A stretch of 64,000 nt of DNA, taken from the NCBI RefSeq assembly GCF_030272615.1, contig NC_081415.1:625767740-625831739 (forward strand), written 5' to 3'. Both the position numbers and the translations under genes were made by a program. Position 1 is the first letter of the stretch; each line of letters opens with the position of its first letter. The stretch is from Cryptomeria japonica (taxonomy: Eukaryota; Streptophyta; Pinopsida; Cupressales; Cupressaceae). Of the stretch, positions 10,531 to 22,499 are shown in pieces. The notes under the pieces are model-generated. The model was not told the DNA's origin and did not search any database. It saw only the letters and a program-made list of their open reading frames with translations.

Positions 10531-11283
10531 AGTAGAATAATTACACAACCTTTAAGGAGAGATAAAACATAAGAAAATGTACAATGTACTCATATCAATA
10601 AATATCCAATTATGCAAGAAAAGACATTAATATATGTAAAATGCAACTCTAAAGAAGTGGTAATCTTCAAAGGGAGAGATCTAGAAAAAGAAAGAAAGAT
10701 CATTGATTCTCCTAGAGAGGGATCAGTCATAGAAGACATACCATTTCATGCAAGAAAGGATATCAACACATGAAAAATGAAACCCCTAAAGGGAATAGTG
10801 ACACCTTAGATAGAAAGATAGAGAGGGAAAATGCCATCCTTGCCCCCCAAGAAATAGGACAAGGAGAACAATCACACATTTCATAAGGAGAGATTATTCA
10901 TAATAGACATGCCATTTCAAACAAATAATAAGTCTTAACCAAGGAACACATATGTATTCACATGAAGGATATCTCTATGTAAGAAAGAACATCAAGTTAC
11001 AAAGAATGCAATCCGTAAAGGACATGGTGAAACTTTAAAGATGAGAGATATGATAGAAGTAAGAGAGAATCATGTTTCTACCCCAAGATATTTGAAATTG
11101 AAAAAGCACCACCTCTAATGACAAAGAGCCCCCAATTAAGTTAACTACTTGTGTCATAGGGTGAGGAGCAACATGAGGGTGAAAGGAGTGCGAAGGCACT
11201 ACCTTTTCACCAAGAAAGAGAGAAAGATCTGTTGAAAGACATATACGAGAATGATTGTATTATTCTTGAACAAATTCCTTAAA
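10531..11283. other. No gene seen; A-rich repetitive sequence
   Basis: About 750 bp of A-rich, purine-biased sequence with loosely repeated phrases such as AAGAAAG and CATGAAGGATAT. It looks like the untranslated part of an old gypsy-like element and lies next to the gag remnant on the - strand. No open frame of note. Confidence 0.4.
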
Positions 11284-12160
11284 TTATCTATACTTTCCAA
11301 GAGAATGAGAACCACCATGATGAAAAAGGCAGTATCCGCTACCTTCTTTATGCTTAGTGCTAAACTTCACAAAAGAAAAAACCACATTCTTGTCATACTT
11401 CAATTTCCAAAAGATTCTAGTAGCCAATTTTTCTTGATCATCAATAGGTGTATGCTTATTCTTTTGAGATTGAGGACAAGGGTTATTATTAGAAGAAGAA
11501 GGATTATCATCTATGATTTTAACTTTACCACTATCAATAAGTTCTTTCATTGCATTTTGAAAATCAAGACAAAAATTAGCATGATGGTCATGAGTTTGAT
11601 GAAATGAACAAAAAGGAGTTTTTAAAGAAGAAGCACTTTTATGGGAATGAATGGATTGTTGTCTTGAAATATGGCCTTTAAAATCTTGAATCCATAGGAG
11701 ATTTATTATCATTTCCTAGGCCTTATGTGGTAATTTGTGTAGGAGGGTTTATAGGGATTCAAATTCCTTGTTCAATTTTTCCAAGTCCTCATTCTCTAAA
11801 ACCTTGTTCTGATATTATGTTAAAGCCACTCCTCTAAGAATCTTTTAATTGATGAGGTGGAGGAAAATAATAATAATTTTTTTAAAAATTTGTAGTGTAA
11901 AGATGTTTAGAAGGAATCTAGGGATTAGTAGATGAAGAAGGAATATCCTATGGAGGAGTATTTTCCTTCCTTTCATCATGCATATCCTCTTTGGTAGATT
12001 GGGAAAGAAGATCATTATCATCTAAGGCCTCATCTTTTCTTAATGTTATGTGGAGAGAGAGATCATGAATACAATGCATAAAATCATCTTCTCTACAAAT
12101 ATTTTGATGATTAAGATAGGCTCTAGGATAATGAGGAGGATCTAGAGAGATGTAAACACC
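11284..12160 (-). pseudogene. Decayed Ty3/gypsy-type gag C-terminal fragment
   Basis: Reading - strand from about 12160, a degenerate frame gives SLDPPHYPRAYLNHQ and similar text. A 142-codon open segment (11712-11284) follows, with CSFHQTHDHHANFC followed by FQNAMKELIDSGKVKI. This Cys/His pattern followed by 'elI..G.vk' is typical of the zinc-finger end of plant gypsy Gag. Several stops interrupt the upper part. I found no protease or RT beside it. Its LTRs could not be identified. Confidence 0.55.
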
Positions 12161-12720
12161 ATTATTTTGATTTCACCCACCTTGCACAAGGGTATGTGTA
12201 TGAGAAGAAGATGGGGCCATGTTGCTCTTCAATTCTTTATCTCCATTAGAGAGATCATTGATAGGAGTACTATCTCTTTCTTTATTCACATTAGATACCC
12301 TAGGAGAGGCACAAGTATTAGGTTTTCCATTAGCATCTCTAGGATTGGGATCTACAAAAGCTTTGATGTGATCTGTATATGAAATTCACATTCCTAAAAA
12401 CATCATTATATAACAACATGCACTAAAAATGAAATCTTTGAGATCAAATTGATTGAAAGGAAGGAATTTTGAAAGTCTAAAAACACAATATGCGAAAGTG
12501 CTATGAATGAAAAGAAGTATTGTGAAATAAAAGAAGTCATTATCCAATTGTTACCAAATTTTTCTACACCTAAATTTGGTGACCTGTTATAGGCCCTATA
12601 CATTGAATTTTGAAGAAAGGTACACACACAAAAAATTCAAATTCATTATCTCTATAAACAAACATGTATACCATACAAGTTTCATTTTCAAATGTGCAAT
12701 TGTTTAAACCAAAAGAGAGA
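12161..12720. other. No gene seen
   Basis: AT-rich sequence between the gag remnant and the poly(A) signal of the candidate gene. Short chance frames only. Confidence 0.4.
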
Positions 12721-12752
12721 TAGATGAATAAAACATTTGCATGAAATAAATT

Positions 12753-12758
12753 TTTATT
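12753..12758 (-). terminator. Candidate poly(A) signal AATAAA
   Basis: The - strand has AATAAA about 132 bp after the stop codon of the candidate exon, in a U-rich context. This is the distance and composition expected for a plant 3' end. A second AATAAA-like site follows near 12728. Confidence 0.4.
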
Positions 12759-12865
12759 TATAAAGATAAATTTTTCATGAAATCCCACACAAGTCGTGGG
12801 AATAGCCAAGAGATATCATGTGACATAGCACAGTAAATACATAAGAAATCAGAAGAATATATGAA

Positions 12866-12883
12866 AGAGAGAGAGAGAGAGGG
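12866..12883. repeat. (GA)n microsatellite
   Basis: A run of alternating G and A; on the - strand it is CT-rich and lies in the presumed 3' UTR just after the candidate stop codon. Confidence 0.85.
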
Positions 12884-12889
12884 AACCCA

Positions 12890-12980
12890 TCATTGCCTGG
12901 ATAGGTTGATGACTTCTTTCAGAAGTCTTTTGAACAGTTTGGTTGGTCCAAGTGCTCCACTGTCCACTCCAAGAGATGAC
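12890..12980 (-). CDS. Candidate last coding exon of an unidentified gene
   Basis: The - strand shows a pyrimidine-rich tract and a 3' splice site (CTCTTTTCAG|G). An open exon of 29 codons follows, then TGA at 12890-12892. The peptide begins SSLGVDSGALGPTKLFKRL and ends KEVINLSRQ. It has ordinary codon use, is not low-complexity, and is unlike any transposon protein in the window. A CT-rich 3' UTR and AATAAA follow. I do not recognise the protein family. No partner exon could be found on the - strand at higher coordinates, so the upstream intron would have to be at least 7.9 kb and may span all the nested elements. A gene fragment copied by a transposon is the alternative. Confidence 0.45.
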
Positions 12981-13742
12981 CTGAAAAGAGAGAAATAAAA
13001 TATTTGTTAGAGATCTAGGTTACTTATCTCACTCCTACATACATAATGTTATTCCCAATTTGATTACAATGATACATCAGATTTAGAAGAAAGGAATCAA
13101 TGTAGATAAGGTGCCAAGAAATAGTAGCAAGTACCATGTTTTATCTAATTTCTTTGTTTCATGTGCAAAAGTAGGTTTTCATTTCATAACTATCAGGTAT
13201 GTGGGTTAAAATGGGCTCCCATAAGGGTTGAGCTTAGCATACCAGTCATCACTCACAAGGTGACACTAATCAGTTATTAAAAATAGAATACAATAGTATC
13301 CATGGTCCTATATATTGGCATTCAATGACAATATAAACTGCCATCCAATGATAGCACATACAACAATAAATAAAACTGCATTCGATATCCAACAAGTGAC
13401 TAGACCCATCTCAGAAGTGTAAAACTGCATTCGATATCCAAAAAGTGACTAGATCATAAGCTACTGAAAAGAGTTTCAAATAGCAATAGCAATATAAGAA
13501 AAGGGTGACTATTATAGCACTTAGAGAAATCAGAAGCTCTATTTACAACAAAATGTTAGAGACCACTGAGAACATTTATAGACATCGGGAGCAACATAAC
13601 AGTCACAACATATCTGAAAATACACTCATTTCATCGATTTTTGACAGTGGTATTTGATATTTTCACAAGAGACTAATATTTTGCTGATTAAAACCATTGA
13701 TTCCTAATAAGTTAAAAATCAATGTTCAGAACAATTAAAGGT
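12981..13742. other. Presumed intron or intergenic sequence
   Basis: No open frames of note. A short duplication of about 57 bp contains AACTGCATTCGATATCCA at about 13373 and 13431. It is continuous with 18998-20894 once the Copia C element is removed. Confidence 0.4.
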
Positions 13743-13747
13743 AGAAT

Positions 13748-14268
13748 TGTTAGAACATAATGTTATTAGGGATCACATCCTTATAACATTTATATATAAT
13801 GTTCTAATATAAGGTTATAAAACCTTATATATTATATGCTTTATAAGCATATCCCATTTGAAATAATTATAATCTAATAACTATTAGATTATTAATTATT
13901 TATAAGTAGGGGTTATTGAAAAGGTGTGACTAGTGAAGTCACCCTTCCTCCTATATTTAAGGAGGTTCTCTCTCATTTGAGAGGTGTGTGAATTTGGAGC
14001 TTTATTGTGAGTTGTATCACTATGCATATGAGGTATTATTGGCCATGTAGAAGTATTGGAGGAGTGTCCCCAGGTTCATGTCTATTTTATTATAGACTAT
14101 ATTTGTAAGTGTTTTAATTAAATGATGCTTTATGGGGTTTTTTAAACGAAAGGGTTTTCCCCATGTATATCTTGTGTACTGTGTACATTTTGCATGTATG
14201 TTTCATATTTCATTTACTTTATAATCTTGTTTATAATGATTAGTATCCTAAGATCCTAATTTCTAACA
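13748..14268 (+). repeat. Copia C 5' LTR
   Basis: TG...CA ends, followed at once by the primer site. It contains a probable promoter region with a TATATTTAAGGAGG context near 13953. Confidence 0.9.
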
Positions 14269-14283
14269 TGGTATTAGAGCCTG
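14269..14283 (+). other. Copia C primer-binding site (initiator Met tRNA)
   Basis: TGGTATTAGAGCCTG immediately follows the LTR end CTAACA. It matches the complement of plant initiator Met tRNA with one change. Confidence 0.88.
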
Positions 14284-16960
14284 TTAGGCTATACTAATCA
14301 TTTTTTATAGGTTATACGAAAAGATATGTTCAACTTGATGGAATTCTTATTTATGTTGAATCAACACATGTGCAAGGTCTTATTTATCTATTTTTTTAAA
14401 ATCAATTTATCAAGGCCAAGTGAGGAAATTCTAACTATTATTTTTCATAAGTGATATTTTCAAGAATATTTCAATTTTTTTTCTAAATATTTATAATGCA
14501 TATAGGTAATTATTAGGTAGTTATGATTTTATAATCTAACTAAATCAAAAATTGTTCTCTTATAAAATAACTTTATTATCAAAACCCTTGAGTGCCAATT
14601 CTATAGAAAGTTATGCTTCTTTTAATAGATTATTATCCCTTATTAAAAATGTCAAATAATGTTCTTAAAAGTCACAAGTCGTGACCTTGGTTTCTCTCCT
14701 CTCACATGAATTTAATGTTCCTTCTCCATTAGTACATTAAAAATCATCAAATTTCATTCTTATTATCATTCACTTTAATTTCTTTAAATCAACAAATCTT
14801 AGTGACATAATTGTTCATTGCTAATATATTTTTTGAGGAAGAAATATATCATATATTACATTAGTTGAGCAACATTATTACAAGGACACCATTTCCAAAA
14901 AACAAAAAAGGCTAATATTTTGGCTTGCATCTTAAAATAAAAAATTGGTACTCATCTATAATATATGCTAAGAAAAGTTTCAACAATCTCAATCATCACT
15001 ATGTCATTTTATATCTAAATCCATCAAGAAAGAATAAAATTGAATGCTAACCAAAATTAAATTCATATTAAGTAACTAATTGATAATTCGTAAACCTTTT
15101 AGTAAATTACATCATCAACTTATAATTTATTTTGTATAATATCTTGAAATTAAATAAATATTTAAAATTATACATTATTTTAAATATCATGCATAGAATT
15201 GTATAAAAAAAAACTCCTCTAAGCCTCATAAGAAGACCACCTACTTTTCATTGTCATATTTCTTTAATCTCCATACTCCTCATTTAAAATGAAAGATTTG
15301 TCCTTGTATGAAAGGTTAAGAAGGGCAAAATGGGTCACAAACCTTCACATATAATGTCATCATTGTACATAAAGAACTAGACCTCTTTTCAATACATTAT
15401 CTCTCTTCTAAATATGATTTGCTACTCCATAGAAAATGAATCACTGCTTATTGTATATTAATTGCTATTCCTGTACTCTTCAAAATTAATCTATTTCTTG
15501 AGATATATTCATTGCTGCTTATCCACCATATGTATCTTTATAGATACTTCTCTTTATTTAATCACTCATTGCATTTTTTTATAAGGTCAAATTAGGAAAA
15601 TAAATTGTGAAGCCTTACCATCATAAGACAATTTCTTATTTAGATTCTTTGTCAGATCTGGGGATCAGGGCCAGGAGATAAAGCCTTTGTATTTTCCTTC
15701 GACAAGTTTAACACCTAAACCTGCCTTTTCTAAGAATTTGCACAATTTTATATTCAGGGATGAAGGCAAGGAGTTCTTTTATGTTATAAATAGCTAGATT
15801 GAATTATCTAGTACAACTTCAAATATGATATCTTACACTTGGGATTCCTCTTTGATTATTACTTTATCCAATTTGTATCAGATAATATGACACCCCTGCT
15901 TGCTCCCTCCATGGTGACCCTAGTCGCCAGGATTCTTATGAACTTGAATCGCACCTTATTTGTCTTCATTCTAATCAGTGCTTCCTTAAATATATGTATC
16001 TCCAATATTATCGGTGTCTTGCTAATGTTGGCTAAACATATCAGTTCCTTTATTTATTCTTGAAGTCACATATATAGTAATTGAAGATGTTAGCCACATA
16101 ATGAGTAATATGACCAACATTGAGGTCGACCATATCACATCAACAAAGTCTTTTGTAATATAATCATTGATCACATATTAATGACGTCGGCTACATTGGA
16201 GATCCACCATATGAGGAAGTCGACCATCATAATGATAATTAAATCCCTTATGTCATTGTCTATATTCATAATCTAGGCTTTCTTGTATGTATTAATCTTT
16301 ATTCTACACCCCTTCTAAGCATATAAATTGGCTTGATGGTATCTAGAAGCAAGCCATATATTTGAGGTCTCTTTGTCATTTTAATTGGCATGTTATTATT
16401 ATGGGAATATCTCAAACTACATTTTGATAGGGTAATTTTTGGTATCCATTGTCATTATTGTATAATTTGTCTACCTATGACATTTCCCATCTACTTTCAA
16501 TATTTAAAAAAATACAATAAATAAAAGGAAGTCTTCATATATATTTAAGACCCATGGAATTAATTTTGAATCTTCAATCAACTAACTTTACTTTAATGTG
16601 CCACATGCCCTTCAAGTGGCCCTCCCAAAATACCTGTTATTATTTATATTAGTTCTTTAAGTGCATCAGAAAAAGTCACATATGAACTAGTAGGAATAAA
16701 GGAACATCATGAATTTTCTTAAATTATTTTTTTAGTATTTGATGAAGGATATGCATTATATTAATATTGAGGAGAATCCTACTTGTACTATGTTTGATGT
16801 ACGAATGATTTGCTATCAAATTATCACAATGATCATCTATAGATAGAGGATAAAATATTTACCTATGAAATATAAAGGCTATTAAATATGCATACGTAAA
16901 TTTAAAAATTTCTCATTAGCATTTTTTTTGATATCCAAGAGATTTGTTATTCTATTCTAT
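14284..16960. other. Copia C interior, no recognisable coding sequence
   Basis: AT-rich, stop-dense sequence where gag, protease and integrase would be expected. I could not recognise any domain. A 74-codon frame at 15839-16063 looks fortuitous. Confidence 0.5.
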
Positions 16961-17500
16961 ATTTGATCCATTCTTTTTTTCAATCATACTATTTATAATG
17001 GGTGACTATCGCCCTTATAAACTGTCTGGGGAGCAAACCTAGAAAGGATAGCTCACCCATTGCCTAATTTTTTATGGATCATTACTATATGTAGTAGCAT
17101 GTCTATTTTTGTATTTTAAACAAGACAACAAATTATTCAATCCTATTCTCATGAAAGTATATGTTGTTCTCCTTTCTACCAATCATTAGACTATATTTTT
17201 ATAAGGAATATTATATGATATTTGGCAAATGACAAAAATAATATTATGTTCTTTCTTTGCACCAAAAATGAAGTTGATTACTATGTTACTAACTATATTG
17301 TTTCTTCTATGGCAAGGTTATGCCTTCAAAACATATGGTGCAAGTGCTATTACATGGATGCGGCAATACTTTAATAAGAAGACTATCTTCTATGTGTCTT
17401 TGAATCAAATGGACAAAATATGAATGTAGCTCTTAAAGAATCAATATGGCCTTGAAGATTTATGGAAGAGTTCCATTTGCATACATATGAAAGTACCATA
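16961..17500 (+). pseudogene. Faint copia RT end / RNase H remnant
   Basis: Translations around 17065-17420 give FYGSLLY (cf. the copia GSLLYL segment after RT) and TKNEVDYYVTNYIV followed by CYYMDAAIL. These resemble the RNase H motif 'S.aEaEY.a..' and 'wm...L'. Stops and shifts are frequent. Position, order and distance from the 3' LTR agree with a copia pol end, but the match is weak. Confidence 0.4.
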
Positions 17501-17560
17501 TTTCTTGAATTTACTTTACTCATTCTAGAGAATATCATTTCTAAATATCAAAATAAACAT

Positions 17561-17736
17561 TGAAGATCATGGGCACCTCACTCAAGTGAAAGCATTCTAT
17601 AATAAAGGCACCTTGAAGATCATGGGCACCTCACCTAAGTGAAAGAATTCTATAATAAAGGCACCTTGAAGATCATTGGCACCTCACTCAAGTGAAAGCA
17701 TTTTATAATAAAGACACTTTGAAGATCATGAGCACA
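17561..17736 (+). repeat. 53-bp tandem repeat, 3.3 copies
   Basis: Units start TGAAGATCATGGGCACCTCA at 17561, 17614 and 17667, with a partial unit at 17720. The copies differ at a few positions. They lie near the 3' end of Copia C, before the polypurine tract. Confidence 0.92.
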
Positions 17737-17985
17737 TACTATATATTATATTTTTAGCCATCACTTTGAAATCCTCTATGTAGTGATTGGCTTTGAGGTG
17801 ATGCCATTAAGGGGGACTGTACATGACACCACCTAGTGGGTAAATCCTAGATTTTAGACCTAATAGGCATAAGACCTTTAGGCATTATATGCTCCAAATT
17901 CAAATAATGGTTGGCCTTAAGTGATGCTATTTAGGGGGAGTGTGCATGTCAATGACACCACCTAGTGGCTAAATCCTTTATTTTT

Positions 17986-18150
17986 TAAGTGCTACGGGCA
18001 CAATATCGTAAGACCTACGAGCAGATTTTTTTTTAAGTCCTATAGGCACAGTATCGTAAGACCTATGAGCAGAATTTTTTTAAGTCCTACGGGCATAGTA
18101 TCGTAAGACCTACAAGCAGATTTTTTTAAGTCCTATGGGCATATTGCAAA
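17986..18150 (+). repeat. 46-48-bp tandem repeat, about 3.5 copies
   Basis: Units begin TAAGTCCTACGGGCA-like at 17986, 18034, 18081 and 18127, each with TATCGTAAGACCTA and a T-run. Upstream, two copies of a CACCACCTAGTGG-containing phrase occur at about 17825 and 17956. A further related TAAGACCTACGGGCATTATG occurs near 18190. Confidence 0.88.
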
Positions 18151-18462
18151 TTCTTCTCCTTGTAAAACTTCCACTTGTAAAAGCATTGTATTAAGACCTA
18201 CGGGCATTATGTAATGAACCTAGGGAGAGGCTAATTTGAGGGGACCGTAGCTCCAATATAACTTTTAAGACCTCACAGCATCATTTTTAAAACATTGGGA
18301 TTATAAATTATGACAAGATGACTTTCATGGAGTCTGGAATGCATGATCTTCATGTTGGCATATATTTGTGTCCCTGTTTATCACTGTCAAAGAAGACCTT
18401 CGTTACTGGGGTGCTTCATTTTTTCTTTTATGGAAATTGACATGTGATCCCCTATTAACATT

Positions 18463-18471
18463 AAGGGGGAG
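18463..18471 (+). other. Copia C polypurine tract
   Basis: AAGGGGGAG directly precedes the right LTR start TGTTAG. Confidence 0.85.
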
Positions 18472-18992
18472 TGTTAGAACATAATGTTATTAGGGATCAC
18501 ATCCTTATAACATTTAAATATAATGTTCTAATATAAGGTTATAAAACCTTATATATTATATGCTTTATAAGCATATCCCATTTGAAATAATTATAATCTA
18601 ATAACTATTAGATTATTAATTATTTATAAGTGGGGGTTATTGAAAAGGTGTGACTAGTGAAGTCACCCTTCCTCCTATATTTAAGGAGGTTCTCTCTCAT
18701 TTGAGAGGTGTGTGAATTTGGAGCTTTATTGTGAGTTGTATCACTATGCATATGAGGTATTATTGGCCATGTGGAAGTATTGGAGGAGTGTCCCCTGGTT
18801 CATGTCTATTTTATTATAGACTATATTTGTAAGTGTTTTAATTAAATGATGCTTTATGGGGTTTTTTACCTGAAAGGGTTTTCCCCATGTATATCTTGTG
18901 TATTGTGTACATTTTACATGTATGTTTCATATTTCATTTACTTTATAATCTTGTTTATAATGATTAGTATCCTAAGATCCTAATTTCTAACA
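18472..18992 (+). repeat. Copia C 3' LTR
   Basis: 521 bp, same ends as the left copy and followed by the AGAAT duplication. Differences from the left copy are mostly single substitutions plus a short change near the GAAAGGGTTTTCC motif. Confidence 0.9.
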
Positions 18993-18997
18993 AGAAT

Positions 18998-20889
18998 AAA
19001 GGTCAATTAATCATATAGCAGTTTTGAAGCATCTATATCATCCTAATACCAACAAACATCACAATCTTCAAAAGAAAGATAGAATGCAGTCACCATAGGG
19101 GCAATGTTATAGTCAAGTGCATAGTAATAGCAATCTTAAGGACTATCATAAGTCATAAAAAAAATAGTAGTATTGCATCATTAATAGTATGCAGTAAAGG
19201 CCATGAAAAGTAACAAAGGATAGAGAAGACAATCATAGCACTGTATTATGTGAAAGATAGCCATAACTAGCCACAAAAATAGTCTATAAGTAAGCATCAA
19301 AATACAAAGATTATCCTAAGCCATTAAAAATGATATTAGCCAATACAAAGCATGAGTTTGAGACATCAAGCCGATGGACTATTCATAGTAAGAAAATACA
19401 TTTGTATATGTGAGGATAACTGGTTGCAATTATTCTCAAGGTATCCAAAACTAGTTCTATTAAGCAATGTTTGTAGGATCCCCAAGAAGTCAAAAAAATA
19501 CAATGGTGCTCAACTTGGACATTGTAGTGAAGTTATAAGTGCTAAAAATATACATGTTCATTACTCAAAAGCTCTGGTTTTGGATAGCCTTGAGAATCCA
19601 ATGCCCAAGTATAGTGAGAAGGAGCCTATCATTGACCATTACAACAAGTGACATATACAGGGGGTAGTGCATAAGGCTAAGGATACTTAGCCCACATATA
19701 CACAAAAGTAGAGAAAGTCTTTGGTATTCACAAAAATACAATCACCTAAAACACATATCAATAATGTGTGCAGTTTTAGGGATATTAAACACATATCAGG
19801 ACAATGGTATACCTAGTAAAGTGTGATAATCAATAATGATACATGGTATAATAGAGGGCTATTATTTTCCTTAGAAGACTGACAATCATAATCTTTATAG
19901 ACTATTATAAAGATAGTAGCATGCACCAGTTTCTATGAAGCAATCATCAAGGTGTAGATGAGATGTAGATTTTACAGTCCTAAGTAGCTCTATGGGCCTT
20001 AAAGATAATATGAGGTGTTACTCCCTCATGCTGGTGATGAAAATAATTAGCTATAAAAGACAGTGAGATTACAAACAAAAGCTAAGTTGACTGGTAAAGA
20101 ATCAAATTCATTGTGATAGAGATATAGCAGCCAAAAAAGATTGTGATGGTCATGGGTACTATGATAATAGTGAATAGTCAAAAAAGGTAAAGGTTACAGC
20201 TCTAAAAGGATTTCTTGAAATTTACACATCATAAAAGCGTTCTTTAAAGTTTATGCACATAGAAATAAGGAGAAATATTCCAACATATGAGCAACATCTT
20301 TAAATGTATAGTAAATATTGCTATGAGTCATAATAGTAATGACACCAACATAAAGTATCAATCATGAAAGAAGGATGAAAAGTTGTTATGTATAAATATA
20401 GTCAAAGGTACAACCCTCTACCTAAACATTGAAAAGCATCAAATCATAGCCAAGGGAGATTTTTATATTGCCAATTATAAGACCTTCTAGTAGTTACAAT
20501 CACAGACTTATAAAGGTAATTTGGTTTAAATGCATACATCAAGAGAAGAAGTACAATATAATGGCATCTTTTGACAATTAAAAGACAGTTTCGGTGTTTA
20601 AACATAATCATTTGAAGACCATTTACAATCTTGATAATGACCAAAGAGAAGTGACCTATAAGAAGCAAATCACAGTGAATCAAAACAACTATGTACATTC
20701 CTTTCAATAATGTATCATAATCATCACATATTACAATGTCATAGAAATATGAATAGCCTATAAAGGTTCCAGACCCAAATCAACATATGGAGGTAATAGT
20801 TATAAGCATATGAGACCTATGAGAATAGTACTAATGATTGAAGGCTTTTAGTTAGCTTTGAGAGTTATATTTTTAGTCAAATCAATAAG
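18998..20889. other. No gene seen; presumed intron or intergenic sequence
   Basis: A/T-rich sequence rich in phrases such as AATAGCAAT and CATCATAA, resembling 12981-13742. A 99-codon frame at 19352-19651 and an 87-codon - frame at 20444-20707 have no recognisable domain. Nothing with splice sites and good coding character was found. Confidence 0.4.
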
Positions 20890-20894
20890 AAATA

Positions 20895-22078
20895 TGTTAG
20901 ACGGTTCAAATAACCGGAAGACAACTCAGACAGGGGAGGGGGGTTTAATCAGTTGTCACAGGTTATGGGAACCTTAAGCAATTAAACCTTTAATACTGGA
21001 ATCCCAGTTAAACCAATTAAGCATAAACAATAATCACAGAATAAATACCATCCACATGACAATAAGATTTATACGTGGAAAATCGGTAAAGGTAAAAACC
21101 ATGGTGGGAAGCCTACCCACAGTCAGATAATACTTCTGCAGTAAGTATGTGAATAAAAATTAAGGGGCTTGCACTTGCAGGAAGGCCAATAGCTTAGATC
21201 GCACTACTCATCATAAAAGGAGTCTCACTGACTACATAGAAATACAAACTACAATCTAGAGAAGTGTTGAACTGCAAAAGATAGCATCTCCTATGCCCGA
21301 GTACAATTGAACCAGTTAATTTCAATACCGGATGACTAAATCCTCTTACATAAACCCAATTCAATCTCCAATGATCAACCAAATCCTCTTCCTAAATGAT
21401 ATTACATTATTCGCACATTACATATCCATTTCCATACCATGATGATCTACAGTGAGATCTTACATCATATATATATAAAAAACCCTCGACCATAAGCAAT
21501 CAAGTCAGCCACCAAATAATAAACCAATTACATAATTACAAAACATGTCAGCCTTAGACCAAACAAATAATATCCAACACATAAGACATCCTGGAAACAC
21601 ATCAAGAGGTCCAATCCACACATTACATTAAGTCGGTCCATAACCTAGATCAACCATGACCCAATATAGGTCCACACGCTAAAGAAATGATCTCCATCTA
21701 CCAAGTCTTGAAAATGATCACCAACAACATCCTGAAACTCCACCAAAAGCTGCACCAATACCACTTATGCTTATCATCAAAGATCTTCATCAAAATCTCT
21801 GTCGATGAAACTTTCGTCGGAACCAAAAGCCAAGCTTCTAAGTAAATAGGATAGCATCCGATCACGAGACCAAAATCACTTACTGCATATGAACACGAGT
21901 ATCATGAATAAGCCAATTCCATAACCAAACTATACTAGATCATGCCGGATCCAAAACAACTAGAAACTACTCATCCTACCAGGACCAAAAGGGTGTCGGT
22001 AAAGCATCCAAACAACTAGTGTTGACATCAATGACGAAATATCAATGCAACACAATCAATTACACCAAATGGCCAACA
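20895..22078 (-). repeat. Copia B 3' LTR
   Basis: 1184 bp, TGTTAG...CCAACA on the + strand. On the - strand it starts TGTTGGCC, then has a box TCGTCATTGATGTCAACAC. Near its end it has a C-rich box (CCCCCCTCCCCTGTCTGAG), matching the layout of the Copia A, Z1 and Z2 LTRs. Chance frames at 21194-21382 and 22019-22210 are ignored. Confidence 0.85.
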
Positions 22079-22090
22079 ATCTCCCCCTTT
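22079..22090 (-). other. Copia B polypurine tract
   Basis: The - strand reads AAAGGGGGAGAT before TGTTGG, with the shared upstream context GTGTTGCCATCAATGCC. Confidence 0.88.
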
Positions 22091-22499
22091 GGCATTGATG
22101 GCAACACTAGATGTGAAAAACATCTAAGTACCAATAAATGTCAAACAAGTCTCCCCCAATGGAAGACAACCAACAATCTCCCGCTCAAAGATATAGCAAT
22201 GAAGTTTTGAAACAAAGACCAAACTCCCCCTGTGAATGATATCTCTGTAAAGCTTTGAATTATACATATATCTCTCCCCCTGATGTATACAACTCCCTAA
22301 GTTTTTCTTTTTCACATCAATATCTCTCCCCCTTTGACATCAATTCCAAAAAGCTAACAAAAATATCAAAGAAAAAACATAAATTACTGAATCACAAAGT
22401 TGACTACTCCCCCTGAGCAGTAGCATCCCCACATCAGTGCCAGAATGAATACTATCTTTGATAATGCATACTGGACTGATGCCAAATAGCATCAATCAA
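22091..22499 (-). other. Copia B 3' untranslated segment
   Basis: Between the end of RNase H and the polypurine tract. Repeated CTCCCCC runs (GGGGGAG on the - strand), as in the same segment of Copia A. No coding sequence. Confidence 0.6.

Larger units (their letters stand above)
13748..18992 (+). mobile_element. Copia C: small LTR retrotransposon with eroded interior
   Basis: LTRs of 521 bp each (13748-14268 and 18472-18992), both TGTTAG...CTAACA. The flanking 5-bp duplication is AGAAT at 13743-13747 and 18993-18997. A primer site directly abuts the left LTR and a polypurine tract precedes the right LTR. The interior (4.2 kb) has no long frame, only faint copia RT/RNase H similarity near its 3' end and short tandem arrays. 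By eye the two LTRs differ at about nine positions, so the insertion is not very old although the coding region is ruined. Confidence 0.9.

Noticed and set aside
17561-18150. Regularly spaced repeats suggestive of a CRISPR array
   Set aside because: The units are contiguous tandem repeats without unique spacers, inside a plant LTR element.
19352-19651. 99-codon frame as a possible gene
   Set aside because: No recognisable domain, no splice or promoter context, and surrounding sequence looks like intron or intergenic DNA.
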